A stretch of 64,000 bases of DNA from Sedimentisphaerales bacterium (GTDB taxonomy: Bacteria > Planctomycetota > Phycisphaerae > Sedimentisphaerales > Anaerobacaceae), in NCBI GenBank assembly GCA_016931715.1, contig JAFGEF010000115.1, positions 1-64,000 of the forward strand, in the 5' to 3' direction. The stretch's first letter is position 1. Each line of letters begins with the position of its first letter. Positions 27,657 to 37,243 of this stretch are shown piece by piece. The notes beneath the pieces are model-generated. The model was given only the letters and a program-made list of their open reading frames with translations, ran no database searches and was not told the origin of the DNA. A program made the translations under genes and the position numbers.

Positions 27657-28694
27657 TTATTCTTTAATACTTTTCTCTCTGAGGGCTTTTATCATCATGG
27701 GTACGACGATATTCAAATCGCCGACGATTTTATAATGAGCGATATTGAAAATCGGCGCAGCAGGGTCACTATTAATTGCTATGATTTTCTGGCTTTGTGA
27801 CATTCCCGCCTGATGCTGGATTTGCCCGCTGATGCCAACCGCGATGTACAAACTTGGCCTAACGGTTGTTCCGGTCTGGCCCACCTGGTGGTCATGGTCT
27901 ATAAAGCCCAAATCCACAGCGGCTCTCGTAGCTGCCGGCGAAGCCCCGAGGCAGTTTGCCAAATCCCAGATAAGCTGGAAATTATCCTTGCTGCCTACAC
28001 CTGCGCCGCCGGCAACGATTATTCTTGCGGCTTTAAGGTCAACTTTCTTCGGCTGCTTGTGCTCTTCGAGAATCTCAAGGGGCAAATCCTGCTCAGTTAA
28101 TGCTATTTTTTCTTCTATAATCTCGCCCTTGCGTTTGGCGTCAGGTTCAGTGGGAACCATCACGCCTTCACGAACAGTAGCCATCTGAGGCCAGCGGTCG
28201 TGATTGATAATCGTTGCGATGATATTTCCGCCAAAAGCGGGACGAATCTGAAATAGTAAGTTTGGGTGTACCTTTTTATCTTTGATATTCTGATGGTCGC
28301 CAATCTGCAAATCAGTACAGTCTGCGGTAAGACCTGCTTTAACTGCACTTGCGATTCTCGGGGCAAGGTCACGTCCGGCAACTGTAGCTCCATATAGAAC
28401 AATCTGCGGCTTGTGTTTATGAATCAAATCATATATCACTTTCGCATAACTGTTTGTCTGGTATGTTTTAAGCTGCGGATCCTCAACCAGATATACCTTA
28501 TCAGCGCCATGCTGTATCAGTTTTTTACCAAGTTTTTTTATTTTGTCACCCGGTAAAACAGCGGCTAATTTAACATGCAAAATATCTGCCAGGTGCCTGG
28601 CTTTGCTCATCAATTCAATAGGGGTATCTTCAAGTTGCCCATTATGCTGTTCGGCAAACACCCAAACTTCACCATTTCTGTTCACTTCAATCAT
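27657..28694 (-). CDS. etfA: Electron transfer flavoprotein alpha subunit
   Basis: A 345-residue ETF alpha subunit. The N-terminal half has GEVWVFAEQHNGQLEDTPIELMSKARHLA. The C-terminal FAD domain has the fingerprint ARIIVAGGAGVGSKDNFQLIWDLANCLGASPAATRAAVDLG ... QVGQTGTTVRPSLYIAVGISGQIQHQAGM and INSDPAAPIFNIAHYKIVGD. It works with EtfB to carry electrons between the acyl-CoA dehydrogenase and a membrane or ferredoxin-linked acceptor. No extra N-terminal ferredoxin domain is present. Confidence 0.96.
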   Translation of the reverse strand: MIEVNRNGEVWVFAEQHNGQLEDTPIELMSKARHLADILHVKLAAVLPGDKIKKLGKKLIQHGADKVYLVEDPQLKTYQTNSYAKVIYDLIHKHKPQIVLYGATVAGRDLAPRIASAVKAGLTADCTDLQIGDHQNIKDKKVHPNLLFQIRPAFGGNIIATIINHDRWPQMATVREGVMVPTEPDAKRKGEIIEEKIALTEQDLPLEILEEHKQPKKVDLKAARIIVAGGAGVGSKDNFQLIWDLANCLGASPAATRAAVDLGFIDHDHQVGQTGTTVRPSLYIAVGISGQIQHQAGMSQSQKIIAINSDPAAPIFNIAHYKIVGDLNIVVPMMIKALREKSIKE

Positions 28695-28734
28695 GAAACT
28701 TTAATCCTAAAACTATCGAGGTCAGTAGCAATTT

Positions 28735-29139
28735 TTAGTATCTTCGACCGCCGCCGCCACCGTAGCCGCCGCCACCGCCGCCGCGACTATCGCCTCTCGA
28801 ACCACCTCTACCGCCGCCGCTGCCGCCGCGACCACCACCGCGACTGCCGCCGCCACGTCCACCGCGACCGCCGCCACCGCCGCCTCTGGGTTTATCTTCA
28901 CGAGGTTTGGCTTCGTTCACACTTACGGTATTGCCCTTTAAATCCTGACCATTCATACCTTCGATTGCTGCTTCAGCTTCTGCTTTAGCCGGCATTTCCA
29001 CGAATCCAAAACCCCTGGATTCGCCAGAAAACCTGTCTTTGATAATATTTATCGTGGCGACCTGTCCAAACGCCTCAAAAGCCTGACGCAAATCTTCATC
29101 TGTAGTCTCGCGCGATAAATTACCCACATAAATATTCAT
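28735..29139 (-). CDS. RRM RNA-binding protein with Gly/Arg-rich (RGG) tail
   Basis: 134 residues from the ATG at 29139, chosen for AAGGAAGAACA upstream. Residues 1-80 are one RNA-recognition motif: RNP2 is IYVGNL and RNP1 is RGFGFVEM (about residues 40-47). The remaining 50 residues are Gly/Arg repeats with Ser and Tyr. This matches the bacterial cold-shock-type glycine-rich RNA-binding proteins (Rbp) of cyanobacteria and planctomycetes, likely RNA chaperones. It lies between etfB and etfA on the same strand. The repeats leave the opposite strand open, which is not a gene. Confidence 0.93.
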   Translation of the reverse strand: MNIYVGNLSRETTDEDLRQAFEAFGQVATINIIKDRFSGESRGFGFVEMPAKAEAEAAIEGMNGQDLKGNTVSVNEAKPREDKPRGGGGGGRGGRGGGSRGGGRGGSGGGRGGSRGDSRGGGGGGYGGGGGRRY

Positions 29140-29246
29140 TGTTCTTCCTTTCAAACTCAGCCGTAAACACGGCTTCTATTAGTATCCGCTTTCATTAGGG
29201 CTAAACACGCGTCGAGCCTTGGAGAGCGTTTCTTTGTTTATTAATT

Positions 29247-30158
29247 TTATGCAATAACCTTATCCGAAATTAATTCGTGTATCATGTCAGCAATGCCCTT
29301 TTCCGTTGGTTCGATTGCTTTGCTTTCTTTTGCGGTCAGGACAACGCTTTGAATCCTGTGTACTTTTGTTGGTGAACCGCTCTGGCCGCACCATTGCAAA
29401 TCGGCACTAATGTCGTCCAGATTCCATTGTTTTATCAGCATATTTACATTTTTCAGCCCGCTGCATTTGTGCTCAACGAGCTTTTCAATGTCGGATTCGT
29501 CAGCCTGTGGATTCTCCGTTTTGATTTTCTGACGGATTTCGACGGGAGAAAGCGCCTTTTTATACTTCATAATTTTTCTTGCGGCTGCAACTCTCGGCTC
29601 ATTCGCGGTATTTATGACGGTCAGCAGCACAGGCAAAGACGCCTTTATTTTCTGCCAGCCATTACCGATATTTCGCTTCGCAATAATATTTGTATTCTCA
29701 AGCTGTTCAAGGGATTCGACGTAGGTTATTTGTGTAATACCCAGTTTTTCTGCCAGTTGCGGCCCGACCTGGGCTGTATCGCCGTCGATAGCCTGCCTGC
29801 CGCACAAGACTATGTCATAATCAAGTTTTTTCACCGCACAACTGAGTATGTAACTCGTTGCCAGCGTATCACTTGCCGCACAGCGGGAATCTGTTACAAG
29901 AATGGCTTCATCCGCTCCGCGATACAGCGAATCACGAAGAACCGCTCCTGCCGCAGGGAGACCCATCGTAATTACAGTAATCTTACCGCCAAATTTTTCT
30001 TTAATCTGCAGTGCCATCTCGAGTGCATTTAGGTCCTCCGGGTTAAAAATTGCCGGCAGAGCCGAACGCTTGACTGTTCCGTCATCGTTCATAGCATTGC
30101 CTGTAATCCTTTTAGTATCAGGTACTTGCTTAATTAGTACTACACAGTTATAACCCAA
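29247..30158 (-). CDS. etfB: Electron transfer flavoprotein beta subunit
   Basis: A 303-residue ETF beta subunit: NCVVLIKQVPDTKRITGNAMNDDGTVKR, then GLPAAGAVLRDSLYRGADEAILVTD and VLCGRQAIDGDTAQVGPQLAEKLGITQITYV, the AMP/nucleotide-binding region. It starts with TTG (30158), preceded by AAAGGAGAAAACAG, which is well spaced. The C-terminus (about 230-303) extends beyond the minimal beta subunit. It is the first gene of the cluster; the RRM gene separates it from etfA. Confidence 0.95.
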   Translation of the reverse strand: MGYNCVVLIKQVPDTKRITGNAMNDDGTVKRSALPAIFNPEDLNALEMALQIKEKFGGKITVITMGLPAAGAVLRDSLYRGADEAILVTDSRCAASDTLATSYILSCAVKKLDYDIVLCGRQAIDGDTAQVGPQLAEKLGITQITYVESLEQLENTNIIAKRNIGNGWQKIKASLPVLLTVINTANEPRVAAARKIMKYKKALSPVEIRQKIKTENPQADESDIEKLVEHKCSGLKNVNMLIKQWNLDDISADLQWCGQSGSPTKVHRIQSVVLTAKESKAIEPTEKGIADMIHELISDKVIA

Positions 30159-30374
30159 CTGTTTTCTCCTTTTTTGATTCTTACTATTTAATGATATGTC
30201 GAATTAAAAAAACTCAACTTACAGCAACTTACAGGGTTTAGATTGTAACGGAAAAAACAAGTAAGTCAATATAAAAGCAGACTATGCAAATATGATAAAA
30301 AAGGATTTAACGCATTATTGCGATAAAATAAGTAAGATTTTTGTAAAAGTTCAGTTTTAGTATGTGTGATGTGG

Positions 30375-31028
30375 TTAATCCGAAGAGTGTGTTAGAGCCT
30401 TGCAGGAATAGATAGCATGTGAAAGACCGCTCGCAATAGCAGATATTTTCCTGATTTCTTCGCCGTCGAGTGTTTTCTCAGATGAGCGATATATCAGCAT
30501 GAAACCCTGTACAGAACCAGCCGAGCCAAGCGGGATAGTTACCGCCGATACTGTATTTAAGCATGTCAAATTACCCTGCAGACCCATTGCGAACATATCA
30601 TCGATATTACATATTTTGTTCGAAATGCAGATATTGGTCATCAACTCCTGACTGAATCCATTTTCGATATGCTGCGATTCAGCGATATTGCCCTGATTTT
30701 CATTATATATTTCAAAAGAATCAGAATGACGCAGAAAAAAAGTTACATTAGCTCCGTTTGTCTCTTCTTTAATTATTGCAGAGGCAGTTGAAAACAGGCA
30801 GTGCAGGTCGGTCGTGCCGATAATTGATTCGTAGAAATCCGCTCTGAAATTGATAGTTTTGAGCCTCTTAATAAAGTCTCTCTGGGCGCCTATCATATCA
30901 TTGCACAGTATATCAATCTGCTTTGCTTGTTTCTTGCGTTCCTGGCTCATCTTTTTCATAATTGCCAGTAGTTTTTGATGTCGATTTATATTATTCACAG
31001 GTTTCCAACTATATAAAAAGTCTGTCAT
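30375..31028 (-). CDS. GAF-domain sensor-like protein
   Basis: 217 residues. A charged helical N-terminus (about 20-60, probably coiled coil) leads to a GAF-like domain (about 65-205): TTDLHCLFSTASAIIKEETNGANVTFFLRH and VSAVTIPLGSAGSVQGFMLIYRSSEKTLDGEEIRKISAIASGLSHAI. GAF domains bind small ligands or mediate dimerisation. No kinase, cyclase or DNA-binding output is attached, so it may act through a partner. Both sides are intergenic. Confidence 0.65.
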   Translation of the reverse strand: MTDFLYSWKPVNNINRHQKLLAIMKKMSQERKKQAKQIDILCNDMIGAQRDFIKRLKTINFRADFYESIIGTTDLHCLFSTASAIIKEETNGANVTFFLRHSDSFEIYNENQGNIAESQHIENGFSQELMTNICISNKICNIDDMFAMGLQGNLTCLNTVSAVTIPLGSAGSVQGFMLIYRSSEKTLDGEEIRKISAIASGLSHAIYSCKALTHSSD

Positions 31029-31300
31029 TATTTTTCAATTACCTAACGCTTTAATTCGGCTTAACTAAAACATGTCTTTATCAAGAAGGTAATATTTGAA
31101 AATAAGTTGGATGTAGCCCTATAAACGGCCTGTTTTTAGTCTTGTTGTTATCGACTAAATCTCCCAAAACAAGGCAAAACTTAGGATATTGAGCCGGAAA
31201 TGTTTTGTTTTCGGACCTTTTTATTGAAAGGGAACCTCTAAAGAATTGGAAAATCTATATAAGTAAAGAATAATTCCTAAAGGATTAAACAGCCTTGTGC

Positions 31301-31660
31301 CTATTTCCTGGTTTTTTTATAAACGACAATTTTACTCATCGAATCAAAAAAATCCTTGAGGGGCTTCTTCAAAATTGTCAAAGACGGATCTGCCAATTCT
31401 GATTCACCGCAGGTTATGTTCCACAAATCGAGAAGAGTGATAACATTTGCGCATAATCTGACACCACCGATTCGGCCTCGCTTGCATTCCAGTAAGCCAT
31501 GCTTGTTTAGCATTTGAATAACTTTTTGAAGGTATCCGACAGAGAATTGAAGGTGTTTTGCAATTTCACTTGCCTGTATGTACTGAGAGGTGTTTTTATC
31601 TTTGAGAAAATTAATGGCCGAGATAGCCATTCCGAAATCCTGATTAATTTTCAATGCCAT
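31301..31660 (-). CDS. Rrf2-family winged-helix regulator
   Basis: 119 residues from the ATG at 31660, set by AGGAACAAAAGAA. The Rrf2 layout is visible: DFGMAISAINFLKD, YIQASEIAKHLQFSVGYLQKVIQMLNKHGLLECKRGRIGGVRL (recognition helix and wing), then TLLDLWNITCGE. The three-cysteine Fe-S motif of IscR/NsrR is not present, so Fe-S sensing is not supported. The target genes are unknown. Confidence 0.82.
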   Translation of the reverse strand: MALKINQDFGMAISAINFLKDKNTSQYIQASEIAKHLQFSVGYLQKVIQMLNKHGLLECKRGRIGGVRLCANVITLLDLWNITCGESELADPSLTILKKPLKDFFDSMSKIVVYKKTRK

Positions 31661-32057
31661 TTCTTTTGTTCCTAAATAAATGCACAATAAGCAATTAATA
31701 AATATTAATAAAAATAACAAATGAAAATGCCCTGTCCTTAAAACGCCAGTTTTGAGAAAAAACAGTGCAGATCATATGTTAATACAACCAATTTGATGTC
31801 ATTAATACACTAAAAAGGTTTTAAATGCAAGGAATTTTTAGGCTGTGCGGAATTTAAATATCCTTTATTTAAAGCCTAAAACTGCCTTTATACATGATTT
31901 TCAATTATTTTATTTCTATCCCAACGAACTAAAGAATCGCTTCTCTTGGAATAATCAGGTTCTCATTGCTGCAAAACCCTTATTTCTAAGAAAGAATGCA
32001 CCTAAAGTTGATTATTTATAATGCCGAAAGAAAATACATTAATTGAGAGAAAATAAA
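31661..32057. other. Divergent intergenic region, Rrf2 gene / PilZ gene
   Basis: About 400 AT-rich bases between divergently transcribed regulators. It probably holds both promoters. No gene, repeat or RNA structure was recognised. Confidence 0.4.
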
Positions 32058-32438
32058 ATGGAAAATACAAAAAACAGAAGATTAGAGGAACGATTGTGTT
32101 ATCAATGGCCTGTCTTATTTGCTGAAGATTTCACCAAATCTGTTTCTGAAGGTATTATGGTTGATGTCTCCAGCGGCGGTCTTGCATTTTTGTGCAGAGC
32201 TGATGGCAATTGCCCGTCATTAGGCCAGAAATTAAAGATGCGATTCAGCATTCCGCGTGCAGATGAAGATGATTTTTCAGCAATGACAAGTTTTATCCGC
32301 ACGGGATGTGTTTTAAGAATCGAGCTAATAAAATCTTCTTTATGCAGAGCAGCAATTCAGTTTGATGAGCCGCTGACGCTCAAACCGTGTGAACTGGCAA
32401 GTATTGCTTTGATGCAAACCCATGTTAAAAAGCTGTAA
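32058..32438 (+). CDS. PilZ-domain protein (c-di-GMP binding)
   Basis: 126 residues from the ATG at 32058 (GAGAGAAAATAAA upstream). It consists of one PilZ domain with the two ligand motifs RRLEER (RxxxR, about residues 6-11) and DVSSGGLAF (D/NxSxxG, about 36-44). PilZ proteins bind cyclic di-GMP and relay it to motility, secretion or polysaccharide machinery. No partner is encoded nearby. Confidence 0.88.
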   Translation: MENTKNRRLEERLCYQWPVLFAEDFTKSVSEGIMVDVSSGGLAFLCRADGNCPSLGQKLKMRFSIPRADEDDFSAMTSFIRTGCVLRIELIKSSLCRAAIQFDEPLTLKPCELASIALMQTHVKKL

Positions 32439-32645
32439 ACATCGGGAATTTACAGACGTTTCATTAACAAACAGGCAATGTTTAAAATCACTTCTTATAT
32501 TATAAAAATTCCTGATAATTCCCTTGACTTAAAAGCATGCAGTGCAAATAATTCTTTTTTCATAGAGAAAAGTCGTGGTTAATTTTGTTGCAAAGCCTGT
32601 CTTTTTTGTTAAACTTAGATCAGTTTGATTGAAAATCGTCATAAT

Positions 32646-32718
<73 letters not shown>

Positions 32719-32848
32719 TTTCTTTTTTCCCCATTCCAACCGTTGACAATTGGTCAATTTCTATGTCTAACTTCATATTATTCAAGCAGTTACCTTCGCT
32801 GTTATTTTTTGTATCTTGTCCCGCTCATTGCCAACCGCTGACGACCGG

Positions 32849-33109
32849 TTACATACAGAGTAAGATGTAGGTGTCAAAAAAAGGTATCAATTTCGGTGTC
32901 AATTCTTTTATCCCTTCTTGACCACAGTCAACCTTTTCAATGTCCGTGCCTGTTCTCAACGCTACCGCCCAATTTTCTACCTTTTTTTTGCCGTTGGTAT
33001 TAATACCGTCTGTATCGGTAAGTCTGGTATAGTATTTCTGTGATTGCCTAACTACTATTTTACCGTTATCCAGTTTCACTTTACGTTTTCGTTTGAATAT
33101 TGAAGCCAT
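32849..33109 (-). pseudogene. Internally deleted tyrosine integrase remnant
   Basis: 86 residues from an ATG with a strong ribosome-binding site (AAGGAGG six bases upstream). The N-terminus MASIFKRKRKVKLDNGKIVV ... KYYTRLTDTDGI resembles the N-terminal arm-binding end of planctomycete phage integrases. The following residues (KELTPKLIPFF) recall the variable C-terminal tails of the same proteins. The whole catalytic core with the RHRY residues is missing, so the ORF looks like an in-frame internal deletion. It lies beside tRNA-Phe. The N-terminal match is recalled family pattern; the tail assignment is tentative. Confidence 0.55.
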
Positions 33110-33145
33110 AATAGCCTCCTTAACCAATATTTACATTCTTTTATA

Positions 33146-33736
33146 TTATTTATGAATTTCTGTTGCAATGTGATCTGCGTAATCCGCTACTAACGCTTTT
33201 GCAAAATGTTTAACCTCTTTTAATATTTTATTATAAAGTTCTTCTTTGGAAGCAACTGATAGATCAGTTTTACCCCACCAGATATTAGCATTGATTTTAT
33301 TTATATCTTCTATACTATAAAGTGATACTTTCTCTTTATAACTAACATCGACACTATACACATAGTTATTTTGATCTGGAATTTGAAGGACATCAATATT
33401 AAATTCAAGTCTTCTATTCGGTTCATCTTTCCACTTTACTGGTCTGACACCATGATAGCCTTCCATTTTAAAAACTTCCTCAATCTCATTTTGAATTATC
33501 TGTGAAAATGATGTGTATGAAGATATTTGTTTTTTTGATTCAATTTCCAGCTTTTTAACATCAAAAGGAATTTTTCTCAAAACATCGCTCAGTTGTAAAT
33601 CGATTTGAAGCCGTTGAATATCCACCGTTGTATATTCCTTTTGTTGTGCTTCAGCAAACGTCTGACGTCTCTCTAAAGTTAAAAATATCAAACCTGTTAA
33701 TACTATTACTGATAAAAAAATTCTGTTCTTTCTCAT
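33146..33736 (-). CDS. Predicted secreted protein of unknown function
   Basis: 196 residues from the ATG at 33736 (AAAGGTGAAATT upstream). It has an N-terminal signal peptide or membrane anchor (NRIFLSVIVLTGLIFLTL). The rest is mixed alpha/beta with no recognised domain. The hydrophilic C-terminal helix (EELYNKILKEVKHFAKALVADYADHIATEIHK) suggests a soluble periplasmic protein. It follows the LRR gene by 29 bases, so is probably co-transcribed. Nothing supports a specific function. Confidence 0.6.
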   Translation of the reverse strand: MRKNRIFLSVIVLTGLIFLTLERRQTFAEAQQKEYTTVDIQRLQIDLQLSDVLRKIPFDVKKLEIESKKQISSYTSFSQIIQNEIEEVFKMEGYHGVRPVKWKDEPNRRLEFNIDVLQIPDQNNYVYSVDVSYKEKVSLYSIEDINKINANIWWGKTDLSVASKEELYNKILKEVKHFAKALVADYADHIATEIHK

Positions 33737-33765
33737 AATTTCACCTTTACGCATTCTTAATAAGT

Positions 33766-34659
33766 TCAAGTCCTAAAACTTTTGCTACTTTCAAGACTTG
33801 ATACCGGAGAGCAGCCAATATCAAGCTTCTTCAAATTTTTTAATTCTTTTAGTGGTTCAATGTTGGAAACTTTTATTGATTTAATATCAAGATTTTGCAG
33901 GTTCGTCAATCCCCTCAAAGGATCGATATCGGATATTTTAGTAGTACGAATACAAAGCTCCTGTAAATTTATTAATCCACTTAACGGCTTAATATCTGAT
34001 ACCTGCGTGTCTTGCAGATTAAGAGATTGCAAGTTGTTCAATTCCTTTAATGCTTGAAGATTTGTTACATTAGCGAATTTAAGATTAAGAGTTTTCAGGT
34101 TTTTCAATCCTTTCATTGGTTTAAGGTCAGACACTTGTGTAGCCTGAAGGTTCAGGTGTCTTAAATTTTTTAATCTTTTTATTGGTTTAATATTTACCAC
34201 TTGAGATGTGGAAAGATTGAGATTTTCAAGTTTGTATAATTTCCTGATTGGCCGTAAATCTATAAATGATCTTTTTGATAAATCATATAATCTCAATTTT
34301 GCATGTATAGTCATCCATTTTGGTGTAGCTTTTTGTGGACGTTTAAGGCCTGCTAAATTAAGTGTATGAAGATTTGTAAATTTCTCAAGCAGTTTTATAT
34401 CGGAAATGCTTTTCAAGGGATTCCTCGGCCAAATACGATACTCTGAGAGATCAAATTCTGTTATTTGTGCAAAATCTTCGTCAGTGAATTCATTCGGGTC
34501 TTTATTGAGTTGCTTAGCAGCAATATGGCGAATTCCAGCATCATCGACTGGATCTGGTTTTGGTTCCCAGATCACTACCCAGTAAATGTATCCAAACATA
34601 AGAAATAAAATAATAAAAACGCTGATTATGTATTTTCGCTTATTATTTTTATTATTCAT
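33766..34659 (-). CDS. Membrane-anchored leucine-rich-repeat protein
   Basis: 297 residues. An N-terminal membrane helix (about 9-29, YIISVFIILFLMFGYIYWVVI) is followed by DPNEFTDEDFAQITEF. About seven internalin-type LRRs of 22 residues follow, of the form LKNLKTLNLKFANVTNLQALKE. The repeats would form a curved protein-binding solenoid outside the inner membrane. No LPXTG or outer-membrane anchor is visible. It shares the DPN(E/D)FTDEDFAQI segment and repeat type with the upstream gene (34713-36059), so the two are paralogues. Confidence 0.82.
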   Translation of the reverse strand: MNNKNNKRKYIISVFIILFLMFGYIYWVVIWEPKPDPVDDAGIRHIAAKQLNKDPNEFTDEDFAQITEFDLSEYRIWPRNPLKSISDIKLLEKFTNLHTLNLAGLKRPQKATPKWMTIHAKLRLYDLSKRSFIDLRPIRKLYKLENLNLSTSQVVNIKPIKRLKNLRHLNLQATQVSDLKPMKGLKNLKTLNLKFANVTNLQALKELNNLQSLNLQDTQVSDIKPLSGLINLQELCIRTTKISDIDPLRGLTNLQNLDIKSIKVSNIEPLKELKNLKKLDIGCSPVSSLESSKSFRT

Positions 34660-34712
34660 AAGTTTGCTCCATTTTTACTCTCCAGGAGAAAATTTACTAT
34701 GTCCTCTAATTA

Positions 34713-36059
34713 TTACCAGAGTTTAGTCTGATTCCACATAGCCCATGGATTAGGAACATCTCTCCTTATCTCAAGAGTCGGCAGAGCTTTTTGTAAATCT
34801 TCCACCTGTTCATCTGTGATATTTGGACAATCAGTTATAAACAGCTCTCTAAGGTTTTTCAATCCTTTCAAAAGTTCAAGATCGGAAACCTGAGTAGCCG
34901 TCAGGTCAAGTATTTGCAGCTTTATTAATCCTTTGATCGACTCAAGACTGGATATCTGAGTTTTCATAAGATAAAGTTGCTTCAATTCAGATAATCCCTT
35001 AAGGACTTCAATATCAGATACTTTTGTAAAGCTGAGCCGCAAAGATTCAAGGTATTTCATATTTTCTAAAGGCTTAATGTCATACACTTGAGTTTCGAGA
35101 AGATCAAGTACTTTTAGATTTGTGAAATTTTTTATTGGTTCAAGATTACAAACCTGTGTGTTGGAAAGTTCCAGTCTCTGGAGTTTAGTTAATTCTTTTA
35201 TAGGTTCAAGGTCGTATATTGGAATTACGCAAAGATCAAGTGATTGCATGTTTGTAAGATCTTTTAAAGGTTCAATGTCAGATACTTTAGTATTGCTAAG
35301 ATAAAGTTCCCGCAGGTTTTTTAATTCCTTTATTGGTTCAAGGCTTGATACTTTTGTGTTGTTAAGCTCTAAGGCTTCAAGGTTTTTCAAATTTTCTAAA
35401 GGACTGAGATCATATACATGAGTATTGCCAAGAAAAAGCCTTTTCATATTTGTTAATTTATTTAACGGTTTAAGACCGGAAACGTCTGTGTATGAAGCAT
35501 CAAGTATTTGAAGCTTAACCAATCCTTTTAAAGGCTCAAGATTGGATACCTGAGAATACCAAACGGAAAGTGATTGTAGAAAAGATAGGTTTCTGATAGG
35601 TTTTAAGTCGAGGTATTTTCTTCGTGAAAAATCAATAGAAAGAAATTTTTTCAGAAATTTGGCCCACCCTGGTGATTGCTTTGGCGGAAGATCTATACCA
35701 TATAGTCCGAGTTCTTCCAGATTAGTAAATTTCTCTAATAAACTTATGTCATAAAACACCCAGCTTTTCGCACTGAATTCCTTGATTTGTGCAAAATCTT
35801 CGTCAGTAAAATCATTGGGATCTTTATCTAATCCTGTATGTCTCTTGAAAGATGGAGCAGCAAGTTTCCGGATTTCATTATCAGCATTTCTTTTAGCCGC
35901 TGAATCAACAAATACTTCCCATGTAATTATCTTATAAATAAATCCTGCAAGGATACACAGAAAAATAACAATGGAAATTAAGTATAATTTTCGTAATACT
36001 TTCTTTTGAAAACATGTTTTACGGAGTTCTACGAATGATGAATCAATTTGCTTTTCCAT
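34713..36059 (-). CDS. Membrane-anchored leucine-rich-repeat protein (larger paralogue)
   Basis: About 448 residues. A cytoplasmic N-terminus and one membrane helix (about 26-45, LYLISIVIFLCILAGFIYKI) precede DPNDFTDEDFAQIKEF. About twelve 22-residue LRRs follow, e.g. LKNLEALELNNTKVSSLEPIKE. A capping segment ends the array (ITDCPNITDEQVEDLQKALP). Start: ATG at 36059; a TTG nine bases upstream is possible. The extracytoplasmic solenoid suggests protein binding. The partner is unknown. Confidence 0.82.
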   Translation of the reverse strand: MEKQIDSSFVELRKTCFQKKVLRKLYLISIVIFLCILAGFIYKIITWEVFVDSAAKRNADNEIRKLAAPSFKRHTGLDKDPNDFTDEDFAQIKEFSAKSWVFYDISLLEKFTNLEELGLYGIDLPPKQSPGWAKFLKKFLSIDFSRRKYLDLKPIRNLSFLQSLSVWYSQVSNLEPLKGLVKLQILDASYTDVSGLKPLNKLTNMKRLFLGNTHVYDLSPLENLKNLEALELNNTKVSSLEPIKELKNLRELYLSNTKVSDIEPLKDLTNMQSLDLCVIPIYDLEPIKELTKLQRLELSNTQVCNLEPIKNFTNLKVLDLLETQVYDIKPLENMKYLESLRLSFTKVSDIEVLKGLSELKQLYLMKTQISSLESIKGLIKLQILDLTATQVSDLELLKGLKNLRELFITDCPNITDEQVEDLQKALPTLEIRRDVPNPWAMWNQTKLW

Positions 36060-36091
36060 AGTAAGCAACTTTCCTGATTTAGGTCACTCAA

Positions 36092-37243
36092 CTAATTCAG
36101 AGCTTTATCTGGATAGTTACTGAAAAATCTAATTATTTGCTCAAAGCCTCCCTCAATTGCAAAATCAAGTGCAGTCTTACCCGCATTATTTTTCAGATTT
36201 GGATTTGCTCCGTATTCGATCAATAATTTTACTACTCCTAACTGCTCATTTACAGCTTCCTGAATTACGCTTTCAGGTTGGGGGAAATTCGGAAATTCGT
36301 TGAAATCAATAATAGTTCTAATAGCTTCTATATGCATGTTTTTTGAGCCAGTTGGATGCAAAGGTGCATTTCCTTTTTTATCGATTATCCCCGGGTTTGC
36401 GCCATTTTCTAATAGAAATCTGGTTATTTCAACGCGGGCGGAATTAAATAATACGGTTTGCCCATTTGTATTTTGAGCATTTATATCTGCTCCATTATCA
36501 ATCAACAATTTTGCTATATCGGGCCTGTTGTATCTTACGGCCCAAAACAAAGGTGGAGCATATTCTTTATGTCCCTCGACATCTGCTCCTGTTTCAATTA
36601 ATATCTTTGCTAAATCATAATGTCCTTTATATGCTGCCCAGTGTAATAGGGAAAAGTTTCCCCTGTACTGATTAATAAGATTTGGATCTTCCGCCAAATA
36701 ATTCATTACAGCCTGAATATCACCTCGTATAGTTTCTGTAAAAACATCTCTTTTGATTCCTTTTTTTATAAGCATTTCTTCGATTTCTTTTCTGTTATGT
36801 GTAACAGCTAACATAATTGGTGTCATTTTCTCATTGGTTTGCAAAGTTAAATTTGCTCCTTTATCTATCAAATATTCTGCAAGCTCCGTATGACCTGTTC
36901 TTATTGCCAAATGCAGAAGTGTAAAACCATTACTTAAATCTTTATCGATATCAGATCCCCTGTCGAGATAATATTTGACAACCTCAATTTTACCCGATAA
37001 ACCGGCACAATTAAGAATCATAACTTCGTATCGAGAAAGGTTCTGGTCCTCTGGTCTATCTCGAATTAGACTATCAATTACTTCCCAACGGTTTTGAATA
37101 AGGTCATTTCTGAGGTCAGATGGCCGAATTTGTATAGATGGACTTGATGCAAAATTAACCGTACTTGCTAAAAGCATAATGAAACATACAGCAAATATAA
37201 AAATTCCGGGTTTGTTTTCCTGTCTGTTTATTTTGTTAGTCAT
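36092..37243 (-). CDS. Secreted ankyrin-repeat protein
   Basis: 383 residues. A signal peptide (GIFIFAVCFIMLLASTVNFA) is followed by about eight ankyrin repeats from residue 75 on, of the form NGFTLLHLAIRTGHTELAEYLIDKGANL and GNFSLLHWAAYKGHYDLAKILIETGADV. It ends with NNAGKTALDFAIEGGFEQIIRFF. Ankyrin arrays mediate protein binding; export suggests an extracytoplasmic partner. It has a modest ribosome-binding site (AAAGGATTGATATT). It is the first gene of a minus-strand run that continues with the two LRR genes. Confidence 0.85.
   Translation of the reverse strand: MTNKINRQENKPGIFIFAVCFIMLLASTVNFASSPSIQIRPSDLRNDLIQNRWEVIDSLIRDRPEDQNLSRYEVMILNCAGLSGKIEVVKYYLDRGSDIDKDLSNGFTLLHLAIRTGHTELAEYLIDKGANLTLQTNEKMTPIMLAVTHNRKEIEEMLIKKGIKRDVFTETIRGDIQAVMNYLAEDPNLINQYRGNFSLLHWAAYKGHYDLAKILIETGADVEGHKEYAPPLFWAVRYNRPDIAKLLIDNGADINAQNTNGQTVLFNSARVEITRFLLENGANPGIIDKKGNAPLHPTGSKNMHIEAIRTIIDFNEFPNFPQPESVIQEAVNEQLGVVKLLIEYGANPNLKNNAGKTALDFAIEGGFEQIIRFFSNYPDKALN

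Noticed and set aside
28575-28988. Plus-strand frame rich in Arg and His over the RRM gene
   Set aside because: It is the reverse complement of the glycine/arginine repeat tail of the RNA-binding protein; GC-rich repeats keep several frames open.
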